A stretch of 41,134 nt of DNA from NCBI RefSeq assembly GCF_003857015.1, contig NZ_QGGF01000398.1, positions 1-41,134 on the forward strand, read 5' to 3'. Under the pieces are notes generated by a model, which worked only from the letters and a program-made list of their open reading frames with translations, searched no databases and had not been told where the DNA came from. The position numbers and the translations under genes are program-made. Of the stretch, positions 9,807 to 17,102 are shown piece by piece (within the stretch, counting starts at the first letter, position 1; each line of letters begins with the position of its first letter). This DNA comes from Micromonospora globispora (GTDB lineage: Bacteria; Actinomycetota; Actinomycetes; Mycobacteriales; Micromonosporaceae).

Positions 9807-9841
9807 CACCCTCGGCTGGGGCGGGCGGTCAGGCGAGGGTG
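9807..9841. terminator. Convergent-gene hairpin
   Basis: CACCCTCG (9807-9814) pairs with CGAGGGTG (9834-9841) around a 19-base loop. It sits in the short gap between two convergent genes and reaches into the 3' end of the TIGR03089 gene. Confidence 0.4.
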
Positions 9842-10518
9842 CGGGTGACCTTCTCGCTCGCCGTGCGGGCGTCGAGACGGGACTTGTCGAGGTTGCCGCA
9901 GAGGACGAGGCTGGCGCCGGCGGTGAACGGCGCCAGGAGCCAGTCGACCGGGTCGGGGTGAGCTGCCGCGTCGACCAGGATCCGGTCGCCCGGGGTGAGG
10001 CAGAGCTCCGTGGCGCGCTCCGTCGCGCGGGCCAGCAGGTCGGCGTCCGCCTCGCCGCCGGTCGGGTACGGGGTGAAGTGGTCGCCGTGGCCGCGTACCT
10101 CGACGACGTAGTCGGCGAAGCCGGGCGGCACCTGCCGCAGCGGGGCGGCGAACGGGGCGAGCGCGAGGACGTACCGCTCGCCGGCCGACCAGGCGTCCGC
10201 CTCGCCGACCCGGTCCGCGGTCGCGAAGAGCACGTCCACGTCACCCGGCGTGTCGGTCACCGTCAGCCCCGCTGACCAGCAGCCGAGCAGCACCGCGGCG
10301 GTCTGCCAGTGCGGCGGCAGCAGCACGCCGGCCCGGTCGCCGGGGGAGAGGGCCAGCTCGTCGACGAGCAGGTTGGCCGTCTTGGCCACCCAGTTCGCCA
10401 GCGTCGCGCCGGAGAGTTCGGTCCGCTCGCCGGTCGCATCGTCGTACCAGGTCAGCAGCGGTCGGGTCGGGTCGGCCGCGATCGCGGCCGCGAAGACCCG
10501 GGCAATGTTGTCGGCCAT
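9829..10518 (-). CDS. TIGR03089 family protein (adenylate-forming-enzyme-like)
   Basis: 229 residues beginning MADNIARVFAAAIAADPTRP. It resembles the N-terminal part of AMP-binding acyl-CoA synthetases (LSGATLANWVAKTANLLVDE, LSPGDRAGVLLPPHWQTAAVLLGCW) but is much shorter. It lacks the SSGTTGxPK loop and the C-terminal catalytic lysine, so ligase activity is unlikely. This truncated form is a recognised actinobacterial family, often next to manC and glycosyltransferase genes as here. ATG 10518 has no Shine-Dalgarno; TATCGT (10532-10527) lies eight bases upstream, so it may be leaderless. Role unknown. Confidence 0.85.
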   Translation of the reverse strand: MADNIARVFAAAIAADPTRPLLTWYDDATGERTELSGATLANWVAKTANLLVDELALSPGDRAGVLLPPHWQTAAVLLGCWSAGLTVTDTPGDVDVLFATADRVGEADAWSAGERYVLALAPFAAPLRQVPPGFADYVVEVRGHGDHFTPYPTGGEADADLLARATERATELCLTPGDRILVDAAAHPDPVDWLLAPFTAGASLVLCGNLDKSRLDARTASEKVTRTLA

Positions 10519-10614
10519 CGGCGCGAACGATACGCCGTTGCCGCCCGTACTCGATGACAAGGACAAGTCGGCGTACCGTCGGGTCGCAGTAAGCGTCGGG
10601 ACCCCGCTCCGGCG

Positions 10615-10620
10615 TAGGCT
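10615..10620 (+). promoter_or_regulatory. Candidate -10 box of the glycosyltransferase gene
   Basis: TAGGCT, matching TANNNT, lies 47 nt before the start codon of the glycosyltransferase. A recognisable ribosome binding site lies in between. I see no clear -35 box. Confidence 0.35.
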
Positions 10621-10666
10621 TGCCCACAGTGTTGTTCGCCACAGACCCAGCCTGAGGAGTCGCCCA

Positions 10667-11812
10667 GTGACCGCCGGTCGCCCGCCCCGCGTGCTCATCG
10701 ACGCCACGAGTGTCCCCGCCGACCGTGGCGGCGTCGGTAGATACGTCGATGGCCTGCTCGGCGCCCTCGGCAAGGTCTGCGGGTCCGCCGTCGACCTGGT
10801 CGTGGTGAGCCTCCGCACCGATCTTGAGCGCTACACCCGGATGCTGCCCGGGGCCGAGGTCATTCCCGCGCCGGCCGCCGTCGCGCACCGTCCCGCCCGG
10901 CTCGCCTGGGAGCAGACCGGCCTGCCGCTGCTGGCCCAGCAGGTGAGCGCGGAGGTGCTGCACTCGCCCTTCTACACCTGCCCCCTGCGGGCGGGGTGTC
11001 CCGTCACGGTCACCGTGCACGACGCGACCTTCTTCACCGAGCCGGAGCATTACGACAAGTCCCGCCGGACGTTCTTCCGCAGCGCGATCAAGACCTCGCT
11101 GCGCCGGGCGGACCGGGTGATCGTGCCGAGCAAGGCCACCCGCGACGAGCTGATCCGGCTCCTCGACGCCGATCCGACCCGGATCGACGTCGCGTACCAC
11201 GGCGTCGACCACGCGGCCTTCCACGCGCCGAGCGAGGAGGAGAAGGCCCGGGTCCGGGCCCGGCTGGGGCTGGGCAGCAGCAGCTACATCGCGTTCCTCG
11301 GGGCCAAGGAGCCGCGCAAGAACGTCCCCAACCTGATCCGCGGCTGGGCCCGCGCGGTGGGCGACCGGACCGACCCGCCGGCCCTGGTCATCGCCGGCGG
11401 CCAGGGGCACGACGACGACATCGACCGCGCGGTCGCCGAGGTGCCGTCGCACCTGCGGCTGCTCCGCCCGGGCTACCTGCGCTACGCCGACCTGCCCGGC
11501 TTCCTCGGCGGCGCGCTGGTCGCCGCCTACCCGTCGTACGGGGAGGGCTTCGGCCTGCCGATCCTGGAGGCGATGGCGTGCGCCGCGCCGGTGCTGACCA
11601 CGCCGCGCCTCTCCCTGCCCGAGGTGGGCGGTGACGCGGTGGCCTACACCAGCGAGGACCCGGACCAGATCGCCACGGATCTGGCCGCCCTGCTGGACGA
11701 CGAGCACCGCCGGCTCTCGCTGGCCAAGGCCGGCTTCGACCGGGCCAAGGAGTTCACCTGGGAGTCCAGCGCCGAGGTGCACGTCGCGGCGTGGAGCCGG
11801 GCGCGTTCCTGA
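10667..11812 (+). CDS. Glycosyltransferase, GT-B fold (GT4/GT1-like)
   Basis: Transfers a sugar from a nucleotide-sugar donor. 381 residues with the two-domain GT-B layout. The N-terminal domain starts VLIDATSVPADRGGVGRYV, with the glycine-rich acceptor loop, and has VTVHDATFFTEPEHYDKS. The C-terminal domain has FLGAKEPRKNVPNLIRGW and the donor-binding stretch YPSYGEGFGLPILEAMACAAPVLT with its EX7E pattern. GTG 10667 has GAGGAG eight bases upstream; I rejected an in-frame extension back to 10250. A strong hairpin and then manC follow, so a mannose-containing glycan or cell-envelope polymer is a reasonable inference. Wall-linker rhamnosyltransferase wbbL occupies the analogous place in Mycobacterium, but this protein is not GT2-like. 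Confidence 0.88.
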   Translation: MTAGRPPRVLIDATSVPADRGGVGRYVDGLLGALGKVCGSAVDLVVVSLRTDLERYTRMLPGAEVIPAPAAVAHRPARLAWEQTGLPLLAQQVSAEVLHSPFYTCPLRAGCPVTVTVHDATFFTEPEHYDKSRRTFFRSAIKTSLRRADRVIVPSKATRDELIRLLDADPTRIDVAYHGVDHAAFHAPSEEEKARVRARLGLGSSSYIAFLGAKEPRKNVPNLIRGWARAVGDRTDPPALVIAGGQGHDDDIDRAVAEVPSHLRLLRPGYLRYADLPGFLGGALVAAYPSYGEGFGLPILEAMACAAPVLTTPRLSLPEVGGDAVAYTSEDPDQIATDLAALLDDEHRRLSLAKAGFDRAKEFTWESSAEVHVAAWSRARS

Positions 11813-11822
11813 GTGTCTGCTA

Positions 11823-11848
11823 CCGGACCCGGGCGAGCCCGGGTCCGG
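11823..11848 (+). terminator. Terminator between glycosyltransferase and manC
   Basis: Perfect 11-bp stem CCGGACCCGGG / CCCGGGTCCGG with the tetraloop CGAG, ten bases after the glycosyltransferase stop. It suggests that manC has its own promoter. CATGAT (11865-11870) sits six bases before the manC ATG and could be a weak -10 box. Confidence 0.65.
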
Positions 11849-11876
11849 GGCCCGAGGCTTCGGGCATGATGTGCTG

Positions 11877-12968
11877 ATGTTCTACGCCGTCATCCCGGCG
11901 GGTGGCAGTGGCACACGGTTGTGGCCGCTGTCCCGTGCGGGCCATCCCAAGTTCCTCCACCCGCTGACCGGTACGCCGGCCTCGCTGCTCCAGGCGACGG
12001 TGGACCGACTGGCGCCGCTGACCACACCGGAGCGCACGCTGGTGGTCACCGGGGCCGCGCACGTCGCGGCGGTGGCCCGGCAACTGGCTGGCCTGCCGGA
12101 GGAGAACATCCTCGTCGAGCCGTCGCCGCGCGACTCCTGCGCGGCGATCGCGCTGGCCGCCGCGGTGATCGCGCTGCGCGAGCCGGAGGCGGTGATGGGC
12201 TCGTTCGCCGCCGATCACCTGATCGGTGACCCGGGCCGTTGGGCGGAGACGGTGCGTCAGGCGATCCGCGGTGCCGAGCAGGGCCTGCTGATGACGGTGG
12301 GCATCACGCCGACCCGGCCGGAGACCGGCTACGGCTATCTCGAGACCGGGGAGCCGGTCGGGGACGGCCCACTGCGCCCGGTGATCGAGTTCAAGGAGAA
12401 GCCGGCCGCTGAGGTCGCCGAGGGGTACGTCCGCTCCGGACGGCACCTCTGGAACGCGAGCATGTTCGTCTGGCGGGTGGACGCCTTCCTGGCCGAACTG
12501 GCCCGGCAGCAGCCGGCGCTGCACGCGGGGGTCACCGCCATCGCGGCCGCCTGGGGCACCCCCGAGCAGGACGATGTCCTCGGCACCGTCTGGCCGACCC
12601 TGCCGAAGATCTCCGTCGACTACGCGGTGATGGAGGGTGCGGCGACGGCCGGCCGGGTCGGCACCGTCCCCGGTGACTTCGGCTGGAACGACGTCGGCGA
12701 CTTCCACACCCTCGGCGAGGTGCTGCCCGCCGACTCGGACGGCAACGTGGTGCTCGGCGCGGACGGGAAGCCGGGTGTGCTGCTGCGGGACAGCAGCAGC
12801 CTGGTGGTGGTGCCGCAGTCGGGCCGGCTGGTGGCCGCCCTCGGCGTGCACGACCTGATCGTGGTGGACACCCCGGACGTGGTGCTGGTCTGTCCCCGCG
12901 ACCGGGCCCAGGACGTCAAGAAGCTGGTCGACGAGCTGAAGGAGCGCGGCGAGGAGAGCTACATCTGA
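11877..12968 (+). CDS. manC: Mannose-1-phosphate guanylyltransferase
   Basis: Forms GDP-mannose from mannose-1-phosphate and GTP. The start carries the nucleotidyltransferase signature PAGGSGTRLWPLSR (residues 7-20). LVEPSPRDSCAAIALAA, FKEKPAAEVAEGYVRSGRHLWNASMF cut at LWNASMF, PKISVDYAVME and PGDFGWNDVGDF are typical of the family. At 363 residues it is the short actinobacterial form without the C-terminal cupin/isomerase domain of bifunctional ManC. ATG 11877 has no clear Shine-Dalgarno; GTG 11871 is possible. GDP-mannose feeds mannosyl lipids, polyprenyl-phosphomannose and glycoprotein mannosylation. The 3' end overlaps the convergent Nudix gene by 10 bp. Confidence 0.93.
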   Translation: MFYAVIPAGGSGTRLWPLSRAGHPKFLHPLTGTPASLLQATVDRLAPLTTPERTLVVTGAAHVAAVARQLAGLPEENILVEPSPRDSCAAIALAAAVIALREPEAVMGSFAADHLIGDPGRWAETVRQAIRGAEQGLLMTVGITPTRPETGYGYLETGEPVGDGPLRPVIEFKEKPAAEVAEGYVRSGRHLWNASMFVWRVDAFLAELARQQPALHAGVTAIAAAWGTPEQDDVLGTVWPTLPKISVDYAVMEGAATAGRVGTVPGDFGWNDVGDFHTLGEVLPADSDGNVVLGADGKPGVLLRDSSSLVVVPQSGRLVAALGVHDLIVVDTPDVVLVCPRDRAQDVKKLVDELKERGEESYI

Positions 12969-13564
12969 TCGCCGGTGCGCCGGGCCAGCGCGGCCAGGGC
13001 CGGGGCGACGAGCTGGACGGTGGCGTGGGCCAGCGGCTCCGGCAGCCGGTCCGGTGGGAACCAGCCCAGCGCCTCCGACTCGTCGCTGACCCGCTCCGCC
13101 GCGCCGGCGGGGGCGAAGGCTGCGAACCGGACGTCGTAGTGCAGCGAGCCGCCCTGGCAGGTCACCGGGTGGATGTCCACGTCGATCGGCGTGGGATCGA
13201 CCACCAGGCCGTCGATCCCGGACTCCTCGGTGGCCTCGCGCAGCGCGGCGCCGGCGAGGGTCCGGTCGCCGGCCTCGCAGTGCCCGCCGAGCTGCACCCA
13301 CTTGCGGAACTTGCCGTGCAGGCAGAGCAGCATTCGCTCGCCGGTGGCGTCGAGCACCAGGGCGCTGGCGGTGACGTGGCCGGCCCGGTGGCTGCGGCTC
13401 ATCGCCACCGGACCGGCGGCCAGCAGGCGCAGGGTCCGGTCCCGGGCCGCGGCCGCCGCCGGGCTGGTGGGCGCCCAGCCGGTCAGCACGGAGGTGGCGT
13501 CGGTGTGCAGGTCCGCGAGGGCGTCGAGGTCGGGCGTCGGGGTGGTGGTCGAGGCGTCGGGCAC
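12959..13564 (-). CDS. Nudix hydrolase
   Basis: Hydrolyses a nucleoside-diphosphate-linked substrate with Mg2+. The Nudix box runs from GGHCEAGD through LREATEESGI and fits GX5EX7REUXEEXGU completely. 201 residues, with about 60 N-terminal residues before the fold (starting VTASALVLD) and the common ALGWFPPDRLPEPL near the end. GTG 13564 has no Shine-Dalgarno; TAGAGT (13576-13571) lies six bases upstream, suggesting a leaderless message. Convergent with manC (10-bp overlap) and divergent from the next gene across 39 bp. The substrate cannot be told. Confidence 0.9.
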   Translation of the reverse strand: MPDASTTTPTPDLDALADLHTDATSVLTGWAPTSPAAAAARDRTLRLLAAGPVAMSRSHRAGHVTASALVLDATGERMLLCLHGKFRKWVQLGGHCEAGDRTLAGAALREATEESGIDGLVVDPTPIDVDIHPVTCQGGSLHYDVRFAAFAPAGAAERVSDESEALGWFPPDRLPEPLAHATVQLVAPALAALARRTGDQM

Positions 13565-13570
13565 CTGGCC

Positions 13571-13597
13571 ACTCTACGAGCGTGGCCTCCGTACGCT
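13571..13597. promoter_or_regulatory. Back-to-back divergent -10 boxes in a 39-bp gap
   Basis: Minus-strand TAGAGT (13576-13571) is six bases before GTG 13564. Plus-strand TACGCT (13592-13597) is six bases before GTG 13604. Neither gene has a Shine-Dalgarno, so both look leaderless, and the -35 regions would lie inside the opposing transcript. Confidence 0.6.
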
Positions 13598-13603
13598 GGC
13601 CCG

Positions 13604-14641
13604 GTGACCCTGCGACTCGTGGAGTTCGTCGTGGCCGGCAACGAGGCCAGCGACCTGCTGCCGGTCCGCTCGGCGGCGCTGCTGCGTGCATACCGTGCCC
13701 GCCGCGGTTTCTGGACGGTCCTCGACGAGGGGCCGGTGGAACGCTGCCTCGCCCTGCTGCTGGAACGCGAGGACGGCGAGTGGGTGGCCCACCACGTGCC
13801 CGCCGACGCCGGCGTGGAGAACGGCCGGACCGAGGACGGCGAGGCGCTCGCCCACCACGACGGCTGGGTGTACGTCTTCGGCTCGCACTTCGGCTCCAAG
13901 GCGGGTCCGCTGCGTCCCCGGCGGGCGTTCGTGGCCCGGTTCCGCGAGGAAGACGCCGCGTCCGGGACCCTGCCGGTGCACGTGGTGCGCAACCGGTTCC
14001 GGCTGCACCGGGCGGTGAACGATGCGCTCGCCGCCGCGCCGCTGACCCCGCTTCCGCCGGGCGACCGGGTCCGGCGCCGGTTCATCGTGGAGACCCTCGC
14101 GCGGGGCACTGCGCGGGCGAAGAGCTGGGTGAGCCGGCTCACCGAGGACGACCTGCCGCTCAACGTCGAGGCGGCCGTGTTCACCCCGGCCGGTACGGTG
14201 CTGCTCGGCCTCCGCTTCCCGGTGACCGCGGAGGGCGAGCCGATCCTGGTCGAGCTGGCCGGGGTCACGGAGATGTTCGCCGCCGACCCGGGCTGGCCCC
14301 GGGCGATCGGGGCGTACGCGCTGACCGGGGTGACCCCGCCGGGCGCGCTGACCGGCTTCCGGGCGATCGGCCCCAGCCCCGACGGCGGGTACGCGGCGGT
14401 CGTCGGGTCGATCGACGCGCTGGGGAAGGGGTCGGTGCTGCTGGACGATCACCCGGCGGGCGGTGGGGTGACCTCGCGGCACGTCCGGTTCCGGCTGGAG
14501 GTCGCACCGGACTCGCGGGTGGCGGGGAAGGTGGTGGCCGACCTGGCCCCGTTCCACCACGTGGAGGGGTTGGCCGAGCTGGACGGGGGCTGCTTCTACG
14601 TCACCGACGAGGACCATCGGGTCGCGCTCTGGGTCGGGTGA
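13604..14641 (+). CDS. DUF3616-like protein, unknown function
   Basis: 345 residues, no signal peptide and no membrane segment. Repeating beta-rich blocks suggest a propeller-like fold. The stretch LPLNVEAAVFTPAGTVLLGL is close to the 'NVEG...LLLGLR' core of DUF3616 proteins, and HHVEGLAEL near the C-terminus repeats the pattern. GTG 13604 is chosen from the leaderless -10 box and the good coding character of its first codons. It is divergent from the Nudix gene. No catalytic residues can be assigned. The stop codon lies inside a GGGTGACACCC palindrome. Confidence 0.6.
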   Translation: MTLRLVEFVVAGNEASDLLPVRSAALLRAYRARRGFWTVLDEGPVERCLALLLEREDGEWVAHHVPADAGVENGRTEDGEALAHHDGWVYVFGSHFGSKAGPLRPRRAFVARFREEDAASGTLPVHVVRNRFRLHRAVNDALAAAPLTPLPPGDRVRRRFIVETLARGTARAKSWVSRLTEDDLPLNVEAAVFTPAGTVLLGLRFPVTAEGEPILVELAGVTEMFAADPGWPRAIGAYALTGVTPPGALTGFRAIGPSPDGGYAAVVGSIDALGKGSVLLDDHPAGGGVTSRHVRFRLEVAPDSRVAGKVVADLAPFHHVEGLAELDGGCFYVTDEDHRVALWVG

Positions 14642-14677
14642 CACCCGGGTCCAGCCGGTGGGCGACCGGGTGACACC
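14636..14677. promoter_or_regulatory. Twin GGTGACACC palindromes
   Basis: GGTGACACC occurs at 14637-14645 (extended to GGGTGACACCC at 14636-14646) and at 14669-14677, with centres 32 bp apart, about three helical turns. It lies at the upstream end of the 281-bp gap before the ArsR-type regulator. The rest of that gap holds an AT-richer patch (14820-14856, GGTTTTTCAGCC...TTAAAGATGG), a likely promoter area, and no gene that I can see. Confidence 0.4.
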
Positions 14678-14922
14678 TCTGCGGAGCGTGGCCGCAGACC
14701 CTCGTGGTGCCGCCCGGTCGCCGTCTTCTCCCGGCCCCCGCGTCCCACCGGTGCCGGTGGCCCCGTGGACGCCCGGTCCCGACGGGACAAGGCGAAGCAT
14801 GCCCAACGGGACCCGTCGGCGTAAAGGTTTTTCAGCCCACGCTTAAAGATGGAGATTAGTGCCGGCAGGTACAGTGCAGATGGTCGGTGGGTAGGCCCGC
14901 TGCCCGCCCCCGGGAGCGCTCC

Positions 14923-15924
14923 ATGCTGAAGATCCTTTTCTCGAGCGAGGACATCCTGCGGACCAGGGTGGCCCCCGCCCCGGACCCCGTCTGGGAACTG
15001 GTCCTCAGCCTGCACCTGCTGCAGGGCCGCAGCCGTGATCCGCTGCTGGACACCTGGCGTCGCACGGTGGCCCGCGGACTGCGCCGGGACACCGCTTCCG
15101 ACCAACTCCGCCTGCTTTTCGCGCTCAACCCGCCGCAGGGCTACTTCCCGGACTTCCTGACCCCGTACCAGAGCATGGCCGGCTTCGAGGCGGGGCTGGA
15201 GGCGGTCCGCAGCACGCGCACCACCATGCTCCGCCGGGACCTGGCCGTGCTGGCCGGCGACAACGCGCTGCCCGCCTCGGCGTCCGCGCTGGCCCGCGGC
15301 GAGCCAGACACGCTCCGCCACCTCACCGACTCGATGACGCAGTACCAGACCCAGGCGATCACGCCGTACTGGCCACGGATCCAGGCCGCCGTGGAGGCGG
15401 ACCGTGCCCGGCGGGCCCGTGCCCTGCTCGACGGCGGGGTAGAGGGGCTGCTGGAGAGCCTCCGGCCGGCGATGCGGTGGAACGCCGGAATGCTCGAGGT
15501 CCTCGACTACCCGGACACCCGGGAGCTGCACCTGGACGGCCGCGGCCTGCTGCTGGTGCCGTCGTTCTTCTGTGCCCGCACACCGGTCGCGCTGCTCGAC
15601 CCGGCCCTGCCCCCGGTGCTGGTCTACCCGGTCGACCGGCTCGGTGGGCTCGCCCCCGAGCCGGGTCGCGGCGCCGGTCCGGCAGACGGCGGCAACCGGG
15701 AGGCCCTCGCGGCCCTGCTCGGCCGGACCCGGGCGGCGGTCCTGGAAGCCACCGACAACGGCTGCACCACCGGCGAGGTGGCCCGCCGGCTGCACATCTC
15801 GCCGGCGGCGGCGAGCCAGCACACCGCCGTGCTGCGCAACGCCGGGCTGCTGGTCAGCCACCGGGACCGCAACACCGTGCTGCACACCCTGACCCCGCTC
15901 GGCCGCGCCATGCTCGACGCCTGA
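14923..15924 (+). CDS. ArsR-type winged-helix transcriptional regulator
   Basis: 333 residues. The C-terminal winged helix is clear: LEATDNGCTTGEVARRLHIS followed by PAAASQHTAVLRNAGLLVSH and the wing RDRNTVLHTLTPLG, placing it in the ArsR/SmtB group. The first 230 residues (ILFSSEDILRTRVAPAPDPVWE...) form the DUF5937-like N-terminal domain common in actinobacterial one-component regulators. No metal-binding cysteine cluster (ELCVCDL) is present, so it probably senses something other than a metal. ATG 14923 follows GGGAG by seven bases; a GTG at 14887 is possible but less well placed. Convergent with fbiB. Targets unknown; autoregulation through the upstream palindromes is conceivable. Confidence 0.82.
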   Translation: MLKILFSSEDILRTRVAPAPDPVWELVLSLHLLQGRSRDPLLDTWRRTVARGLRRDTASDQLRLLFALNPPQGYFPDFLTPYQSMAGFEAGLEAVRSTRTTMLRRDLAVLAGDNALPASASALARGEPDTLRHLTDSMTQYQTQAITPYWPRIQAAVEADRARRARALLDGGVEGLLESLRPAMRWNAGMLEVLDYPDTRELHLDGRGLLLVPSFFCARTPVALLDPALPPVLVYPVDRLGGLAPEPGRGAGPADGGNREALAALLGRTRAAVLEATDNGCTTGEVARRLHISPAAASQHTAVLRNAGLLVSHRDRNTVLHTLTPLGRAMLDA

Positions 15925-15936
15925 CCACGCGCAGAG

Positions 15937-15984
15937 TCACGGACAGAGTGGCCATTCCACGCGGAACAGCCATTCTTTCCGTGA
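15937..15984. terminator. Long symmetric bidirectional terminator hairpin
   Basis: A 48-base hairpin with arms of 22 and a 4-base loop (ACGC). Pairings from outside in: TCACGGA/TCCGTGA, AGA/TCT, TGGC/GCCA, TTCC/GGAA, separated by 1x1, 1x1 and 2x2 mismatches at mirror positions. It lies between the stop codons of the convergent ArsR-type and fbiB genes. Confidence 0.7.
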
Positions 15985-16013
15985 AGTGTCGCCTGGCTCA
16001 GGGGCGGGACGGG

Positions 16014-17102
16014 TCAGATGGCCAGGGCGGCGCTGGCGGTGCTGCCCGCCGGGGGCGGCAGCAGGGCCGAGGGGATGCCCTCCGCCGCCAGGGCGGTTCG
16101 CAGGCGCTGCAGGTCGGCGCCGAAGCGGACCAGGTCCGCCTGGTCGACCGGCGTCGGCGGCGCCCCGAGGACCAGCCCGGTGGCCTGCTCCGGCCAGCCG
16201 GGAATGCCGGCCACCATGCCGGCGCGTACCTCGTCGTCGGTGACGTGGGTGAAGACCGTCTCCGGCGCGACCACCTCGGCCACCGCGGCGATCGCCCGCT
16301 CGACCGCCGCCGGCTCCGCCGGCGCGGAACCCGGCCCGTCGGTCAGCGTGGCGGCCGCGCGCAGCCCGGCGGCGGTCGCCTCCGCGGTACCCAGCGAGAA
16401 GAGGTCCAGCGCGGCGTCCCGGACCAGCGCCCGCGCGCCCTCGCCGTCGTCGGCCCGGGCGACGCCCAGGTAGCCGCGAACCACCGCGACCGGCACCTGG
16501 TCGCACTTGCCCTTGATCAGCTCCCCGGCGCCGGCCAGCTCGTCCACCACGGCCATCTGGGTGAGCTGCAGCTCGTTGCCGTACGGGTCGAACTCGCCCC
16601 GGTGGTCGCGGATGGCCGGCATCCCGGCCACGCCGAGTGCCACGTCGGTGAGCCCGTTGCGCCAGGGCCGGCCCATCGTGTCGCTGATGATGACGGCCAC
16701 ATCGAGGTCGTAGCGCTCTCGCAGGGCGGCGCGCAGCGTCCGGGCGGACGCGTCCGGATCCTTCGGGAGCAGCACCAGGCGGGTCTTGTCCACGTTCGAG
16801 GCGTCGATCCCGGCGGAGGCCATCACGAAGCCGTGGTGGGTCTGCACGATCCGGGTCGCGCCGCGGCTCGCCACCACCCGGACCGTCTCACCGGCGAGCA
16901 CCTCGTCCCGCGCGGCCAGCCGTTCCGGGCCGTCCGCCGGTACGTCGACCAGCCGGCCCTCCGCCTTGGACACGATCTTGCTGGTCACGACCAGCACGTC
17001 GCCGTCGCGCAACCACGGCGCGGCGGTGGCGATCAGTGCCGCCAGGTCGTCGCCCTCGGTCACGTCGCCGATGCCGAGCACCGGCAGGATCTCCAGTCTC
17101 AC
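16014..17102 (-). CDS. fbiB: Coenzyme F420-0:L-glutamate ligase, single-domain form
   Basis: Adds glutamate residues to F420-0 using GTP. The CofE domain occupies about residues 1-245: LPVLGIGDVTEGDDLA, VVTSKIVSKAEGR, HGFVMASAGIDASNVD, VAVIISDTMGRPWRNGLTDVA, YGNELQLTQMAVVDELA. The remaining ~115 residues do not resemble the FMN-binding nitroreductase domain of mycobacterial FbiB, and at 362 residues the protein is about 85 shorter. GTG 17102 overlaps the fbiA stop as GTGA, so the pair is translationally coupled. If the nitroreductase activity is truly missing, reduction of dehydro-F420-0 must come from another protein. Confidence 0.92.
   Translation of the reverse strand: MRLEILPVLGIGDVTEGDDLAALIATAAPWLRDGDVLVVTSKIVSKAEGRLVDVPADGPERLAARDEVLAGETVRVVASRGATRIVQTHHGFVMASAGIDASNVDKTRLVLLPKDPDASARTLRAALRERYDLDVAVIISDTMGRPWRNGLTDVALGVAGMPAIRDHRGEFDPYGNELQLTQMAVVDELAGAGELIKGKCDQVPVAVVRGYLGVARADDGEGARALVRDAALDLFSLGTAEATAAGLRAAATLTDGPGSAPAEPAAVERAIAAVAEVVAPETVFTHVTDDEVRAGMVAGIPGWPEQATGLVLGAPPTPVDQADLVRFGADLQRLRTALAAEGIPSALLPPPAGSTASAALAI

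Noticed and set aside
9829..10818. N-terminal extension of the TIGR03089 protein to 10818
   Set aside because: The extra 100 residues overlap the glycosyltransferase start antisense and lack coding character; ATG 10518 begins the family's typical N-terminus and has a -10 box in leaderless position.
11820..13691. Minus-strand open frame across manC and Nudix
   Set aside because: Shadow of manC and out of frame with the Nudix protein; no recognisable domain.
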